Assembly: GCF_000003855.2 (NCBI RefSeq) | Contig: NW_003101678.1 | Location: 2,948,803 to 3,012,802 of the forward strand | Source of the DNA: Blastomyces gilchristii SLH14081 | Lineage: Eukaryota; Ascomycota; Eurotiomycetes; Onygenales; Ajellomycetaceae | Direction of reading: 5' to 3' | Length of the DNA stretch: 64,000 nt | Shown here: one piece after another, positions 47,441 to 58,677 of the stretch | How positions within the stretch are numbered: position 1 is the first letter of the stretch | How the letters are laid out: each line of letters opens with the position of its first letter | Notes under the pieces: model-generated | Told to the model about the DNA's origin: nothing | The model's input: only the letters and a program-made list of their open reading frames with translations | Databases searched by the model: none | Made by a program: the position numbers and the translations under genes

Positions 47441-48831
47441 GGTGAGGTTGAGGTAAGGACTAGGTAGTTACAGTAGATGAGTAGGTTGAAAGTTGGAAGA
47501 CAAACCACCAGATAATTCCTGCCGAGTCTAGAAAACCGGGGAAACAAAGTCGGCAATAGTAGAACCAGATTCACTGAGGAGATATCTAACTACCAGAAAA
47601 AAAACCGGAGTGAATAATGGAGAGTTGAATCAGGGGGGTGCTTGATCAAGAGCCATTATTTCCATCAGGGGTTCGACGGAAGTTTGAAGGAAAAAAGGAG
47701 CCAAGGGTCACTCAGTCCGCATGGCATGATATGATGGATGATGGGTCCGACCGGCTATGTGGATGTCATTCAAAGAACCCCCATCCATCCCTCCCCTCTC
47801 CCCAAAAGCCCGTCTCCTGATGACCGAAAATTATGTAAATAGGGAAAATGCCCGATGCAATTTGCCACGGCTGGGGAAGCACATATCTGACCCCCACGCC
47901 GTTCAGGTTGGCTGGTGGGCAGGAAAAGCCCCGAGCCCACATCGGCGGTAACAGCGTAGCGGAGTTTTCCCCCAGCGCGCCAATTATGGTCGTTTGTGGC
48001 TGGACGGGGCCTAGTAATTAGTGAGGGATTGTGGGCGAACCATCAGGCGAGTTTGCTGGTGGTGCTGTTATTGGCGGGCATATGGGGGTGGCGGGGAAAT
48101 GGGGGAGAGGGTTAACTAGTGGTTGCACAACTAGCTACTGCGTAGCTTGTGGAAGCGCAGGCTTTTGTTTCAGCTTTGTGTAGCCTGGGAGAGAGAGATA
48201 GGTGATGAATGATGGGGAATAATAACCACTCATTTGTTCAGGGCATGGGCAGTGCGGGGGGAGAAGGGGAGAATAGAATGGGAGCTGCATGACATATTCA
48301 AGAGTTCAGAGGAGGAATGGAGGAATACATGGAGAATCCTTGGAAGGAAAAATAAGTTCTGGACCGGACATCTTTTAGAACTGCCAATTGATTTTGATTG
48401 TGTGTTGTTATTTTTATGTGTTGAAGACGTTAAAAGACGTTGAAGACGTTTGAAGCTGCAGCTAACTAACTAGTCGCCGAGTTCCCCTCGTGTTTGAACA
48501 CGGGAGCTTTCCCTCTCCTTTTTTTCCTCGCTGCTTCCAACTTCTCCCTCCCTTCCTAGAGACATGATAGCATGAGTAAGTACGGAGTACAGCGTATGAA
48601 GTTATTCAAACAAGTAAAAAAAAAAAGCACTTGACTAGGTACAGAAGCATTTTGCGCACTGCAGATTATTGAAACTATTATTATTAATAATTCCCAAACA
48701 AACATATGGTCGTGTGATCTCATATTTCTTTTTTTCTTTCCTCTTCCGTTTCTTCTTTTCTTTTTTTTCTTTTCTTCCCCCGCTGTGAAAGAAAGAAAAA
48801 AGAAAGAAAAGAAAAGGAAAACGTTCACATT
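47236..48831. other. Intergenic upstream of the DapA-family gene
   Basis: No gene is seen. A (GA)n repeat lies at 47409-47436 and a recurrent 9-mer at 48581-48589. Confidence 0.5.
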
Positions 48832-49467
48832 TTATATGTAGGCAGAGCACTCTATTTCAACATCCGTGCCCAGCGGGAGTGCCTTAACAGCCACACAGGT
48901 TCGCACCTAGGAATTTCCGTCAGCTTTTTGTTTTAAAAAGAAAACAAAAGAAACCCAAAACATAAGAGAGAGAGAGAGAGAGAGACCACTTACAGGCTTA
49001 GGCTCTTGGCTCAGGAACTGGGCATAGATTTCATTCATGGCGGCAAAGTCTTCCATGTTGGCAAGGAAGACGTTGACCTTGATGGCCTTCTCCAGGCTGG
49101 AGCCAGCTTTCTCCAGCACAGCGCTCAGGTTGCGGAATATTTGTGCCTAGCAATATACAGTACAGTACAGTCAGTCAAACCAACCCCCGCGCAAGCTATT
49201 GTTGTTGTCGATGATGCGAGAGGGGTCAAAAAAATAATTTATGTATCAACTATCAATTAGATAGAGGGGAGGGAGAGAGGAGAAAGAAGAGAGCAAGTAA
49301 CATACGGTTCTATCCTGAACTGTACCCTCAACCAGCTTGCCCGTGGCCGGGTCCATTCCCACCTGGCCAGAGCAGTATACGATTCCGTTGTGAACAATGC
49401 CCTGAGACAGCACGGGGATAGGCGCGGGGGCCTTGTCGGTCAGGACGACCTGCTTTGCGGATGCCAT
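48832..49467 (-). CDS. RidA/YjgF/Mmf1-family imine/enamine deaminase
   Basis: Small trimeric enzyme that hydrolyses reactive enamine/imine intermediates such as 2-aminoacrylate to keto acids plus ammonia. Three exons, 49467-49306, 49146-48994 and 48906-48832, all phase 0, give 129 residues, the usual family length. Marks are YCSGQVGMDPATGKLVEG, QIFRNLSAVLEKAGSSLEKA, VFLANMEDFAAMNEIYAQFL and RTCVAVKALPLGTDVEIEC near the end, the Arg being the conserved substrate-binding residue. There is no clear mitochondrial presequence, so it is likely cytosolic. Intron 2 contains a (GA)n repeat. It is divergent from the D-serine dehydratase gene, which makes its classical substrate. Confidence 0.94.
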
Positions 49468-50119
49468 GTTTTATTTATGGCTTGGATGGATCAAGGGAGG
49501 GAGAATGGATGGTGCTAAAGGGCTATTCAGAAATGACAATGAGGGATAATGGGCTGCTGGAGAGGATAGTTTCTTAAAAAGCCTTCTTCTTCTTTTTTTT
49601 TTTTTTTTGCGCAGAAGAGAGTTCGATGATCCCTCGTCGGCAGAACGAAGGGGCAAGTAGTAGTGGCAAGTAGAAGAAGACGAGTGGGAATCACGAAACT
49701 GTTTAAATCTCTCCCACGTAGCGGGCACGACGTGGGGGTAAGTAAGTAACTACATTACATTACTACGAGATAGAGATATGACGACAGCAAGCTTCTGTGG
49801 CAGACAGTCAGTCCTCTCTTTCTTTCTAATCCAAGCAAGTCCTGTAACTCCTAACTAACTTTTATTAGTTATAAATTATACAGCTGAACTCAGGTGCGGG
49901 GCAGAATTGCCGGACACATCGGACATAGCTTTTAGCTGCTTTACCATCCCCTCTTTATACCACCAATCTCTCAATTCAAAATAAAAATTCATTCTTCTTG
50001 TAGACTGTACGAAAGAAGAAAAATAAAAAACAAAAAAAAAAAAAAGAAGAAAAGAAAAGAAAAGAGGAAAAAGGAAAAAGGAAAAAGACATCGGCTGTAT
50101 CTAATCCCATCTCCTCACA
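49468..50119. promoter_or_regulatory. Shared divergent promoter region of ridA and D-serine dehydratase genes
   Basis: 652 bases between the two starts with no gene inside; it must carry both promoters. Poly-purine/pyrimidine tracts occur near both starts (T-rich at ~49,590 and A/G-rich at 50,015-50,090). Co-regulation is inferred from the arrangement; no specific site is claimed. Confidence 0.6.
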
Positions 50120-51750
50120 ATGTCCGGCGTGACCAACTACCCCAACGCCTCGCGCGACGCCCTCAAAGCCCAGTATGCTGGCCGGATGCTGCGCGACATC
50201 GACGGCCCAGCGGCCATTATAGATGTCGCTGTTGCGCGCAGGAATTGCCAGCTCATGCTGGACGCTGCAGATGCCCTCGGCGTTCTTTTCCGCTCTCATG
50301 TTAAAACTCACAAGGTATGTTACCACCATGAAGAAGAATCCAATTCCATAACATGGCTGTCAAGATATGATATCGGCTTTTTACGCAGGTTTGCATGGCA
50401 TATACATATATATAAGAAATTGGAATTTCTGGCTGACTGCTTTCCCAAACAGACCACAGAGCTCACGAAGTTCCAAGTAGGGGAGAAGAGCGATCCCATT
50501 CGACTGGTGGTTTCCACGCTCGCGGAAGCTGAGCAGCTGCAGCCGTACCTGGAGGAATGCAAAGTTAACGGCAGATCTACAGACGTGAGGAGAAAAAAAA
50601 GGCCACCTTCTCTGCAGCGTTTTGAACATTTAAATTTTCTAATACCCTTCCATAGCTCATCTATGGTCTGCCCGTTCAACCCTCCTGCTTCAAACGGCTA
50701 GTAGCCCTCGGCAAATCGCTCGGGAAATCAAGCATATCCGTGCTCGTGGATGATCCAGACATCATCCCTTTCCTCTCCCAATACCGAGACCTCACCTCAG
50801 ACACCCTCGGCGTCTTCATCAAACTCGACACGGGAAACAACAGAGCCGGCATCGCCCCAGACTCGCAGCAATTCAAAGATCTCCTCGCAGCCATCCACAC
50901 CGCCGAGCACGATGGCAGCGCCGGTATATCCCTGCGCGGCTTCTACAGCCACCTAGGCCACAGCTACAGCTCAGACAGCACGAACGAAGCCATGGACTAC
51001 CTGGCCCAGGAGGTCGAGCGGTCCGCGGTCGCCGCCGCCCACGCATGCACCGTGGGCAAATATGCTGGCCGCCGCTTCCTGCTCTCCGTCGGGGCAACGC
51101 CCACCACCACCGCTGCCCAGAACCTCACCCCGACCACCACCACCACCACCGGCGGCCCCGCGACGCCTGATCCCACCACCAAGCGCGTCAAGGAGTTACT
51201 TGACCGCACCAAGGCCTCGTGTGACATCGAGCTGCACGCCGGCGCCTACGTGACGCTGGACATGCAGCAGCTCGCCGCGCACGCCCGCCCGTCCTCATCC
51301 AACCTCTCCTTCGCAGACATCGCCATCACCGTCCTGGCAGAGGTGGGCAGTCTGTATCCGCACAGAAAGCAGCCAGAGGCCCTCGCCGCGTGCGGTAGCT
51401 TATGTCTCGGGCGGGAAGCGTGCCGCAGTTATCCCGGTTGGGGCGTCGTGACGCCCTGGCTGGAAGACGGGGAGGGGACGCGGACGGCGGAGGCCGGGTG
51501 GTATGATCCCGAGGGGGAGCGGAAAGGGTGGATCATGGACCGCATCAGCCAGGAACATGGGATTCTGGCCTGGCATGGCCCGCGGGATAATGTGCGGCCG
51601 CTGAAGATTGGAGAGAAGATTCGCATCTGGCCGAATCATTGCTGTATTTGTATTGCTGGGTTTAGCTACGTGCTAGTGGTGGATTCGAGCTTGGAAGGTG
51701 CCGAGAGGGATAGAGTGCAGGATGTATGGTTTAGCTGGCGTGGGTGGTAG
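50120..51750 (+). CDS. DSD1: D-serine dehydratase (DSD1-type, PLP and zinc dependent)
   Basis: Fold-type III PLP enzyme (alanine-racemase-like barrel) that converts D-serine to pyruvate and ammonia through 2-aminoacrylate. Three exons, 50120-50314, 50453-50584 and 50656-51750, give 473 residues. The PLP-lysine motif is SHVKTHK at residues 59-65, split from the rest by intron 1. LIYGLPVQPSCFKRL, KLDTGNNRAGI and GFYSHLGHSY follow. The C-terminal zinc site is the H-x-C of WPNHCC near residue 430. An insert rich in Thr/Pro (after SVGATPTTT) makes it longer than yeast Dsd1 and is coded by ACC repeats. D-threonine aldolase relatives share the fold, but the C-terminal NHxC supports dehydratase. Confidence 0.9.
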
Positions 51751-52178
51751 ACGGCATGGTTAAATGGTTATAGGTAGAATATTTAACTTAGGATTCAAAG
51801 AATTGTACTTCGTTTTGTCCAGCACCACCAGTTTGCTGAACAAATATTTGCAAATTACGGGTCACCTTGGGGAAGCAAAAACGGAGATCACATTTTTCTG
51901 TCATCGTCTCTACATGCCCTTTTGCTATGACCCTTTGATTGAAATTGGTGGCCCTCCGAAAAACGACCCATCTACCTCCCCGCGTACTATTTAAGACCTA
52001 ACTTAAGCACTTGTATGTAGTTAAGTAATAGCAAAAGCCACCCAGTAAACCGACATTGGAACGGTTCACTTGGAGGGTTTTGCTCCATAACCAGCTCCTG
52101 TTCGAGGCAGAGAAAAAAACACCTTTTAGCACGTCTCTGCCTCACGATCTCTATCAATGCCGTACACCCCCATCCTCA
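51751..52178. other. Intergenic, no gene seen
   Basis: Short 3' flank of DSD1 facing the 3' side of the minus-strand pseudogene. Confidence 0.5.
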
Positions 52179-53773
52179 TCATGTAACTATTAGCGCATCC
52201 TCCGCACGGTCTGCAATGAGAAGCCCTTCAATGACATCGTTGAGCCTCGAGCGGGTGTGCTGTGCCCCCACTGTACTTGGCGGAATAAACATTATGTCCC
52301 CGTAGTTAACCCCCTTTTTTCCGCTCTGGGCAGCGTAATGCAATGAAGCCGTGGGTGTCTTTTGGCTAAAAGTCTGGCTGCTGGCGTTCACACAGATGAT
52401 ATTCTGGATCAATCTTTCCGTTGTTTCACTGGTTCGCGGTTTGGTGGGAATCGAGGCCTGCCATGGAGCTGTAGCTCTCAATGCTATTATGGCATGACCG
52501 TACATGGCTGGATGCAAATTCCTCGTGTTCTGCCTCAAACGACGGGAGCGCGAGATGTGATTGCATTTCACACGCCAAAGTCCACGTCTGATCAAAGATG
52601 GATGGAGGCAGTCGGAGTCGACCCGTGATCCTTGAAGGTGATGTTCTTCGGAAAATAATTTCTATTGGCGATTCAAAACACGTCCTCCCCTGGGAGTAAT
52701 AAGGGTTTGCTCCGTGCCAAATCAACAAGCTAAGAATACTACAGCTACTTTTTTGTGAGATAGCGAGGCAAACGCCAGTTTGCCTAAATATCCGTATCGC
52801 CAACGGCCATATCTACTCCTGCGACCAGAAGCGAAATCTACTAAATATTTAGCCACTCCAGCGAAAACTCCACTGTAAAGTGAAGAGGCGTTTGATCCAG
52901 AGAATTTGGTGTTGAAACTTCGCTAAAGGTTCCCACCATTGCTTGAACTAACTATAGGTTGAGTAAGGCTTAAGGACATGCTCTCAATCGCCCTTAACAG
53001 CGGATAATAGCCCAAACAGTCCTTTTTCAAGGCATTAGCCCTGAGGTCAAGATATAGCTGCATCGCATCGAATATTCCCATGTTTTGCGGCCACATACAA
53101 TGCAGTTTCCCCGTCACAGTTCGCTCCAAAAATATCATTACCGGATTTCTGAGCTGACTCAATCAATATGTTGAGAATAGATTGGGACTTATGTACTTTC
53201 ACTTGAAGCATGATGGGTGTTAAACCCATTTCGTCTGCGTGGGTAGGATTTGCGCCCGCGTTCAAAAGCATTCTAGTCACGGCTTCATGCCTTGTCAGGA
53301 ATGGCCCAGTGTATCGCCGTCCGTCCCTCCCCGTCCTCTTTAGTGACGTTGTAATTATTCTTCACAAATAAATCCACCATTTCCACATTGCCTGCTGCCG
53401 CCATCACATGCATAATACCTCAGGAAATATACCTTGTTTTGGTCTTTGTAAGGGATGCAACTGAACATGAGCCCTCCCATTTTCAATAATTGCATGGTGA
53501 CAAATTCCGATTTCCATCTTGAAAGGCATTCAAAGATCCCGTGGTAAAAACTCCGCCAGGAGAGTCAGGATTTTCATGAATGACTGACCTCTTCATTATC
53601 TGGAGACCTAATAATAGAGTTATTGTGTGAAGGATGCTGGCGAACCATTTTTGTGTCTGTATCAAGGCATTTAAACTATCCATCTCCATGAAGCTTCCCA
53701 AGTGGAGGGCTATTTCTGCTGGCATTTGCCACAGGCCGCTTCTTTGACTGGAGGAAAAATTGAAGGGAACCAT
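52179..53773 (-). pseudogene. F-box / ankyrin-repeat protein, broken by frameshifts
   Basis: The minus strand begins with a start and an F-box-like segment (LWQMPAEIALHLGSFMEMDSLNALIQTQKWFASIL, residues ~14-48). Ankyrin-type units follow in changing frames: HHAIIENGRAHVQL near 53,480; MAAAGNVEMVDLFVKNNYNV...GRTAIHWAI near 53,330-53,400; VTRMLLNAGANPTHADEMGLTPIML (53,200-53,280); GETALYVAAKHGN (~53,090); DAMQLYLDLRANALKKDCLGYYPLLRAIES (~52,980-53,070); LLIWHGANPYYSQGRTCFESPIE (~52,660-52,730); and TASLHYAAQSGKKGVNYGD (~52,300). At least three frame changes, without good intron borders at those points, indicate a decayed gene. Such F-box/ankyrin genes form large, fast-evolving families in filamentous fungi. 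Missed introns could explain part of the breaks. Confidence 0.7.
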
Positions 53774-55356
53774 TGGGCCCTTTTCATTCCTTCTCTAAAT
53801 TAATACAAGTCAAGGTGAAAAATAGCTGACTGGACAAAAGGACACTTACTGAAATTCCCCCCGGGGGGGAGCATCTGCAAAGAAGATCATATGTTAGATA
53901 TCCCTTTCTCTGCAAGATGGCTAGGCCTGTGTATTCAAAATGAGGAGGAAGCTACAAGATGCACAGGCTTGGTTGGGAAAGATTGAATGAAGGGTCAACT
54001 GAGCGATGATTGGTCAAAGATTTTGTTATAACTTACTTTAAAGACTGTTAGGTGATTACTGCGGGTTTGGATAGGGTGAGCTGGCCTTTTTTCATCTTGC
54101 TGATGAAAGAGGCTGTTCTGCATTGATATAATACATCTAGTATAGTTACATTAGATCCATCATGCTTGTATTGTATTTTGTTTCAAGTTAGTTACTCCGT
54201 ACTTTAATATTAGTTACTAATAATACATTCTCGCTTGTCCCTCTTTCCCTCCTCTCAACCCTCAACACTCAGTTAGTTTAGATTAGAGGCTTGGAGATTA
54301 GAGGAGAGATTGGAATTAGAATTAGAAAGAGTTAGAAATAATTAGAGTCTTGAGAAATATGAAAAATCAATATCATGACGTGTTATAAATAAAGATGATC
54401 TGTGAGACGTGTCTAGTGTATGTACTCCGTAGTTTTAAGGGTTCGAACCCATGCTGAGCTGTTTTCCAGTTGAAGTTAGCATCATGTTCAAAGTGTTTTT
54501 GCACCAACATTCAACTGTAACCCTCTGTATTTTGACGGAGGGAGAAGATGTTTCAAGGTTTGTTTATAAAAAGTTCCTCCTGATTGGTTGGCGATTGTTG
54601 GCGGCTAACTACCAAAATAAGCGCAAAGCTCTCAGCGGCTATTTGGCAACAACGTCCAAGAGACAGACTGCCATCGTCCGGATAGACACAACTCGTTTTC
54701 TGCATGGAGACCTGACAGGCAAACGTGTGGGAACTTTGATAGCAGCAAGCCAGAGCCATGAGTTGCAGAACAATTTCAAGGATGAGTTTCAAGGATTCGA
54801 TGCTTTCAGTTGTCACTTTCTTTCTAAATGCTGAGAATCATCACTTCTGTCCCTTGTTGACAGGAACCATATACATGCACATCCAGATCAAACCGCTCAT
54901 TAATATAATTGATGAGTCTTCCCCAGTTGTTACTATTATTCATCGATCTTGCCATAGAAGTCTTTCAAGAAATTGCTTCGAAACAAATGTTTTGGTTCAA
55001 AAATATCAAGCAACAACGCTTGGCGCTAGCCCCTGATAGCCGGAAACGTCACCGAGGAGCAAGACTCGGCTCGGCTCCATCGCCCTAAATTTGCGGGGGA
55101 CGGTTTCCGGCGGCAGGCAAAGCTATCAATAACAGGCCTCTTCCCAGTGCAATGATGATATGACGACGACGATATAATTACGTGCTTCTATTGTTAACTC
55201 TCTGTTTTTACTAGCGGCTCTAATATACTATTTTCTTCTGAGATTTTATTTTCCCATAGTAGCCCTCGCTCATCTTTGCTACATAAACATTAGGAAACCT
55301 GTCGCCGCCGATCAAAAGCTTCACTTCTTTAATTGTTTCCACGTAGTTTGATTATC
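53774..55356. other. Intergenic, no convincing gene
   Basis: Contains recurrent 9-mers at 54193 and 54423 and a lone GGGTTCGAACCC at 54439-54450. The open frames at 54,451-55,036 have no recognisable content. The last 300 bases are the likely promoter of the acyl-CoA dehydrogenase gene. Confidence 0.5.
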
Positions 55357-57034
55357 ATGTCGCAATCTCAGAGCAGCATGAATTTCCATCTTCCGGCAGA
55401 TCTGGTTTCTTACATTTCCTCCCTCGACAAATTCATCGAGAACACCATCCTCCCCTTACAGCATGCTAGGGATAACAATCGTTTCTTCGACTATCGACGA
55501 GAACATGCACGAACTGATTGGGATAATGGAGGATTACCACGTAAAGAATGGGAAGCGTTACTAGGTTAGACAAACACCTATAAGATATAACTTCTTGTGG
55601 AACAAATACTATTATTACATATTAAAACATAGTACTAATGCTCCCCTTTCATATCTTAGCCCAAGCACGCAAACTCTCTGACCAAGAAGGCTTCTACCGA
55701 TTCTCCCTTCCCAAAATATACGGTGGGCAAGCTAACCCTAACACAAACCTCTGGATGTGCGCTATCCGCTACCACCTAGCCTCGCACCCAGTCTATGGAG
55801 GCGGCGTCTCTCTCGCAAACGACCTCCAAAACGAACACAGCGTCATCGGCAATTTCCCAATCGTGCTCATGCTGCACCACTTTGGGAACGAAGAGCAGCG
55901 CAGCACGCTCATCCCCGCCCACCTGAAGGGTCAGTTCCGCGCGACCTTCGGCCTGACAGAGCCCAAACACGGCAGTGATGCCACCTTCATGGAGACAGCT
56001 GCCCGTCCCGCTCAGCGAGAATACCCGGCAGGTTCAGGCGCTGCCAACGCCGTGGACGGCTTCGTAATCAACGGCGCCAAAAAGTGGCAGACGGGCGCGC
56101 ACAACTGTACGCACATGATCATCTTCGCGCGGACGTCCGGCGCCCCGGGCTCGGCACGGGGGATCACCGCCTTCCTCGTGCCACGCGAGACACCGGGCGT
56201 CAACATCCTCAGCTACGAATGGACGCTTAACATGCCCACGGACCACGCGACGGTGGCTCTAGAGGACGTCTTCGTGCCGCGCTCTGCGGTGCTGGGGGAG
56301 CTGGATAGGGGTCTTGCGATCGCACAGACGTTCGTGCACGAGAACCGGATCCGGCAAGCGGCGTCTTCGTGCGGGGCTGCGCGCTTCTGTCTCGACAAGG
56401 CGATCGAGTATGCCAACGAGAGGGAGATTTGGGGCAAGGGAAAGACGCTCTCGGATAACCAGGCGATTCAGTTCCAGGTGGTGGAGCTGATGACGCAGGT
56501 GGAGATGTTGAGATTGTTGATATTGCGCACGGGGTGGGAGATGGATCAGGTCACGGCGGAGTGTGGGGGTCATATCGACTCGCCCGTGCCAGGGTCCAAG
56601 AAGCCGTGGGTGGAGATTGAGAAGCGGTTGACGCACAAGGTGGCCATGTGTAACTTCTGGGCGAACCGGTTGTGTTGTCAGGCGGCGGATAGGGCTATTC
56701 AGGTAAGTAATATAATTATAATATTCATAAATACCCCTTTGCGATGCGTTTTCCTGAAAGGGGAACTGCTGACGCGTGGTTTAAATTTTTTTTTTTTCTT
56801 AAACAAAAATAGATTCATGGCGGCAACGGCTACTCCCGTCACAAGCCGTTTGAGCACATATACCGTCATTTCCGTCGCTATCGCATTACGGAGGGCTCCG
56901 AAGAGATCCAAATGCGCAAGATTGGTGCATATCTGTTTGGATTTATCGGGCCAAATAGGATTGAGAAATCCACGAGGCAGGCGAAGAAGGCTCGGGAGGA
57001 AGAGAAAGAGGAAACTGGGAAGGCAAAGTTGTGA
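55357..57034 (+). CDS. Acyl-CoA dehydrogenase family flavoprotein, probable peroxisomal form
   Basis: FAD-dependent alpha,beta-dehydrogenation of an acyl-CoA or related substrate. Three exons, 55357-55564, 55660-56702 and 56813-57034, give 490 residues. The order is an N-terminal helical domain, a middle beta domain (FRATFGLTEPKHGSDATFMET; GFVINGAKKWQTGAHNCTH) and a C-terminal helical domain (FVHENRIRQAASSCGAARFCLDKAIEYA). The third exon adds IHGGNGYSRHKPFEHIYRHFRRYRITEGSEEIQ, the classical C-terminal motif with the likely catalytic Glu in EGSEEIQ. The spliced protein ends in -AKL, a PTS1-type peroxisomal signal; reading through intron 2 loses both motif and signal. There is a linker insert of Gly/Ala/Ser around residue 195. 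The substrate is unknown; ACAD10/11-like enzymes are relatives. Confidence 0.92.
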
Positions 57035-57128
57035 AACCTGAGGTATCATAATGTTTTTCGTTTGTTGAGCTTTTGCAAACGTGGGTAAGCAACCGTACTG
57101 GAATCCAGATATCATGGAATTTGCTATT

Positions 57129-57133
57129 GTTAT
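57129..57133 (+). repeat. 5-bp target-site duplication, left copy (GTTAT)
   Basis: GTTAT directly before the first short LTR; repeated at 57937-57941. Confidence 0.8.
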
Positions 57134-57239
57134 TGTCAGACCTATCCGCCTTCTCATGTAATCTTCCACATCATATACATAGTTTCTGCATAGCTAGCAT
57201 TCACTATATATAATCAATCAAAGCATTATATCTCTCACA
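57134..57239. repeat. TRIM left LTR
   Basis: TGTCAGACCTATCC...ATCTCTCACA; aligned with the right copy over its whole length. Confidence 0.8.
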
Positions 57240-57835
57240 GATTATGAGATCTGTTTTAAACAGAAAAGCTGTCAATTCAGGGAATTCTTGTCATATAACA
57301 TATAACTACTACTTACTTCATTCAAAATATGGAACATCATCTTATTTCTTATTATATATCAATTGATGCATTCTTATTACTTTTTTTCAATCTGCTCTGC
57401 ATTATGTAGTTATTCACTATTTTCGGGTGATTTAAATATCTCAAAAAAAAAAAAAATAAATAAATAAATAAAAAAAAAGAAAAAAAAAGAAGAAAAGAAA
57501 ATAATTGTAGTGTGCAGTCAGATGCCTAACTATAGCAACAAAAAGATAGGTGTGATAGACACACTAGCTGTGACTGACTGTATCTGAAACCAGGACTGAT
57601 GATGAGACTATAAGTAATAAGCGTGATTTGAAACCATGGAAAAGTTAGTCCTGGGTCCTAGCCTCCTAGGTTTAACTAACCTTTCATAAATTATTGACCT
57701 TCCCACAGAGGCTGCACACTCAATTTACGGAAGGGTATTTTACCTTGGAGGATGCTCATCAAAATGCATAATTCTCCAAGTTCAATGGCCATGCGCCAAG
57801 ATAGCTGAAGATATAAAGCTGCCACCATGACCAGA

Positions 57836-57936
57836 TGTAAGGTCTATTCATCTTCTCACATACTCTTTCACATCATATAACTTCTGTGTAGCTAGTGTTC
57901 ACTATATATAATCAATCAAGCATTATATCTTTCACA
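57836..57936. repeat. TRIM right LTR
   Basis: TGTAAGGTCTATTC...ATCTTTCACA; followed by the duplication GTTAT. Confidence 0.8.
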
Positions 57937-57985
57937 GTTATCATATATAGTTCATACAGGTTATTCTAGAATTACATTTGAAGCT

Positions 57986-58024
<39 letters not shown>

Positions 58025-58677
58025 CCCTTACTACAGTTCTAAGAATTACTGCATAACCCTGCCCTTTGAGATCTAAGCTTGACTTTTTGGGCATCATCCA
58101 TTGCGGCCCTTGATCCTTTCATACGACGAGAACAAATATAGTTGTTAAATATCAATAAACTCGCTCGAACAGCGCATAACGCAGGGAAACAAAATAGAAA
58201 CACGCTACTCCGTACATATTTCAACATCTCGTCCTGACTCAGTGGAAGTAGGTATCGCAGCAACATAAAACAAAGTTGCGAAGAAAGAACAAGAGATGGT
58301 AATACAACCAATCATCCACAATATGTAACTTAAGCATTCTACATACAACAGGGCCGCCGGCCGACTGCGGCCAACCCAGTCTAGTTACATATGCAAATGC
58401 AAAATACACACCGTTGCATAAAGGCTAAAAAAAGAACTGTAGGTATGTCGTACCTAGCTACTACATTATCGCATACCATATCGAACCGGGAAAAAAAGAA
58501 AAGAAAAGAAAAGAAAAAGGAAAAAAAAGGGACACTGCCACCCCCCCAATTGAGATGTAGAATAACATTACCATGAAATTCAACTCCACTTTCGCCGTGC
58601 TTAAATCGCTTGACCTCTGGGCCTCCCTCCTTGCTCTGTTTTCCATTTCCATTTCCATTCTTCCTCCTATTTCTAAT
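57937..58677. other. Intergenic between TRIM and cyclase gene
   Basis: Holds the right duplication GTTAT (57937-57941), a T run of 37 at 57988-58024, a recurrent 9-mer at 58206-58214 and an AAAAG repeat near 58,495-58,530. No gene is seen. Confidence 0.5.

Larger units (their letters stand above)
57134..57936. mobile_element. TRIM-like mini LTR element, 803 bp
   Basis: Two direct repeats of 106 and 101 bp with TGT...ACA ends (57134-57239, 57836-57936) bound a ~600-bp non-coding interior, and the whole is flanked by GTTAT on both sides. The repeats share long identical words (TTCACTATATATAATCAATCA) and differ mainly by C/T and G/A changes plus small indels. The size fits terminal-repeat retrotransposons in miniature, which are moved by enzymes of other elements. 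The interior contains an A-rich tract at 57,442-57,500. It lies 100 bp past the acyl-CoA dehydrogenase stop, so that gene's 3' end may use it. Confidence 0.8.

Noticed and set aside
54439..54450. GGGTTCGAACCC as part of a tRNA
   Set aside because: No A box or acceptor stem lies at the right distance upstream; it is a lone B-box-like palindrome.
55638..57041. Single long frame as the acyl-CoA dehydrogenase
   Set aside because: It runs into intron 2 and misses the EGSEEIQ motif and -AKL, and lacks exon 1.
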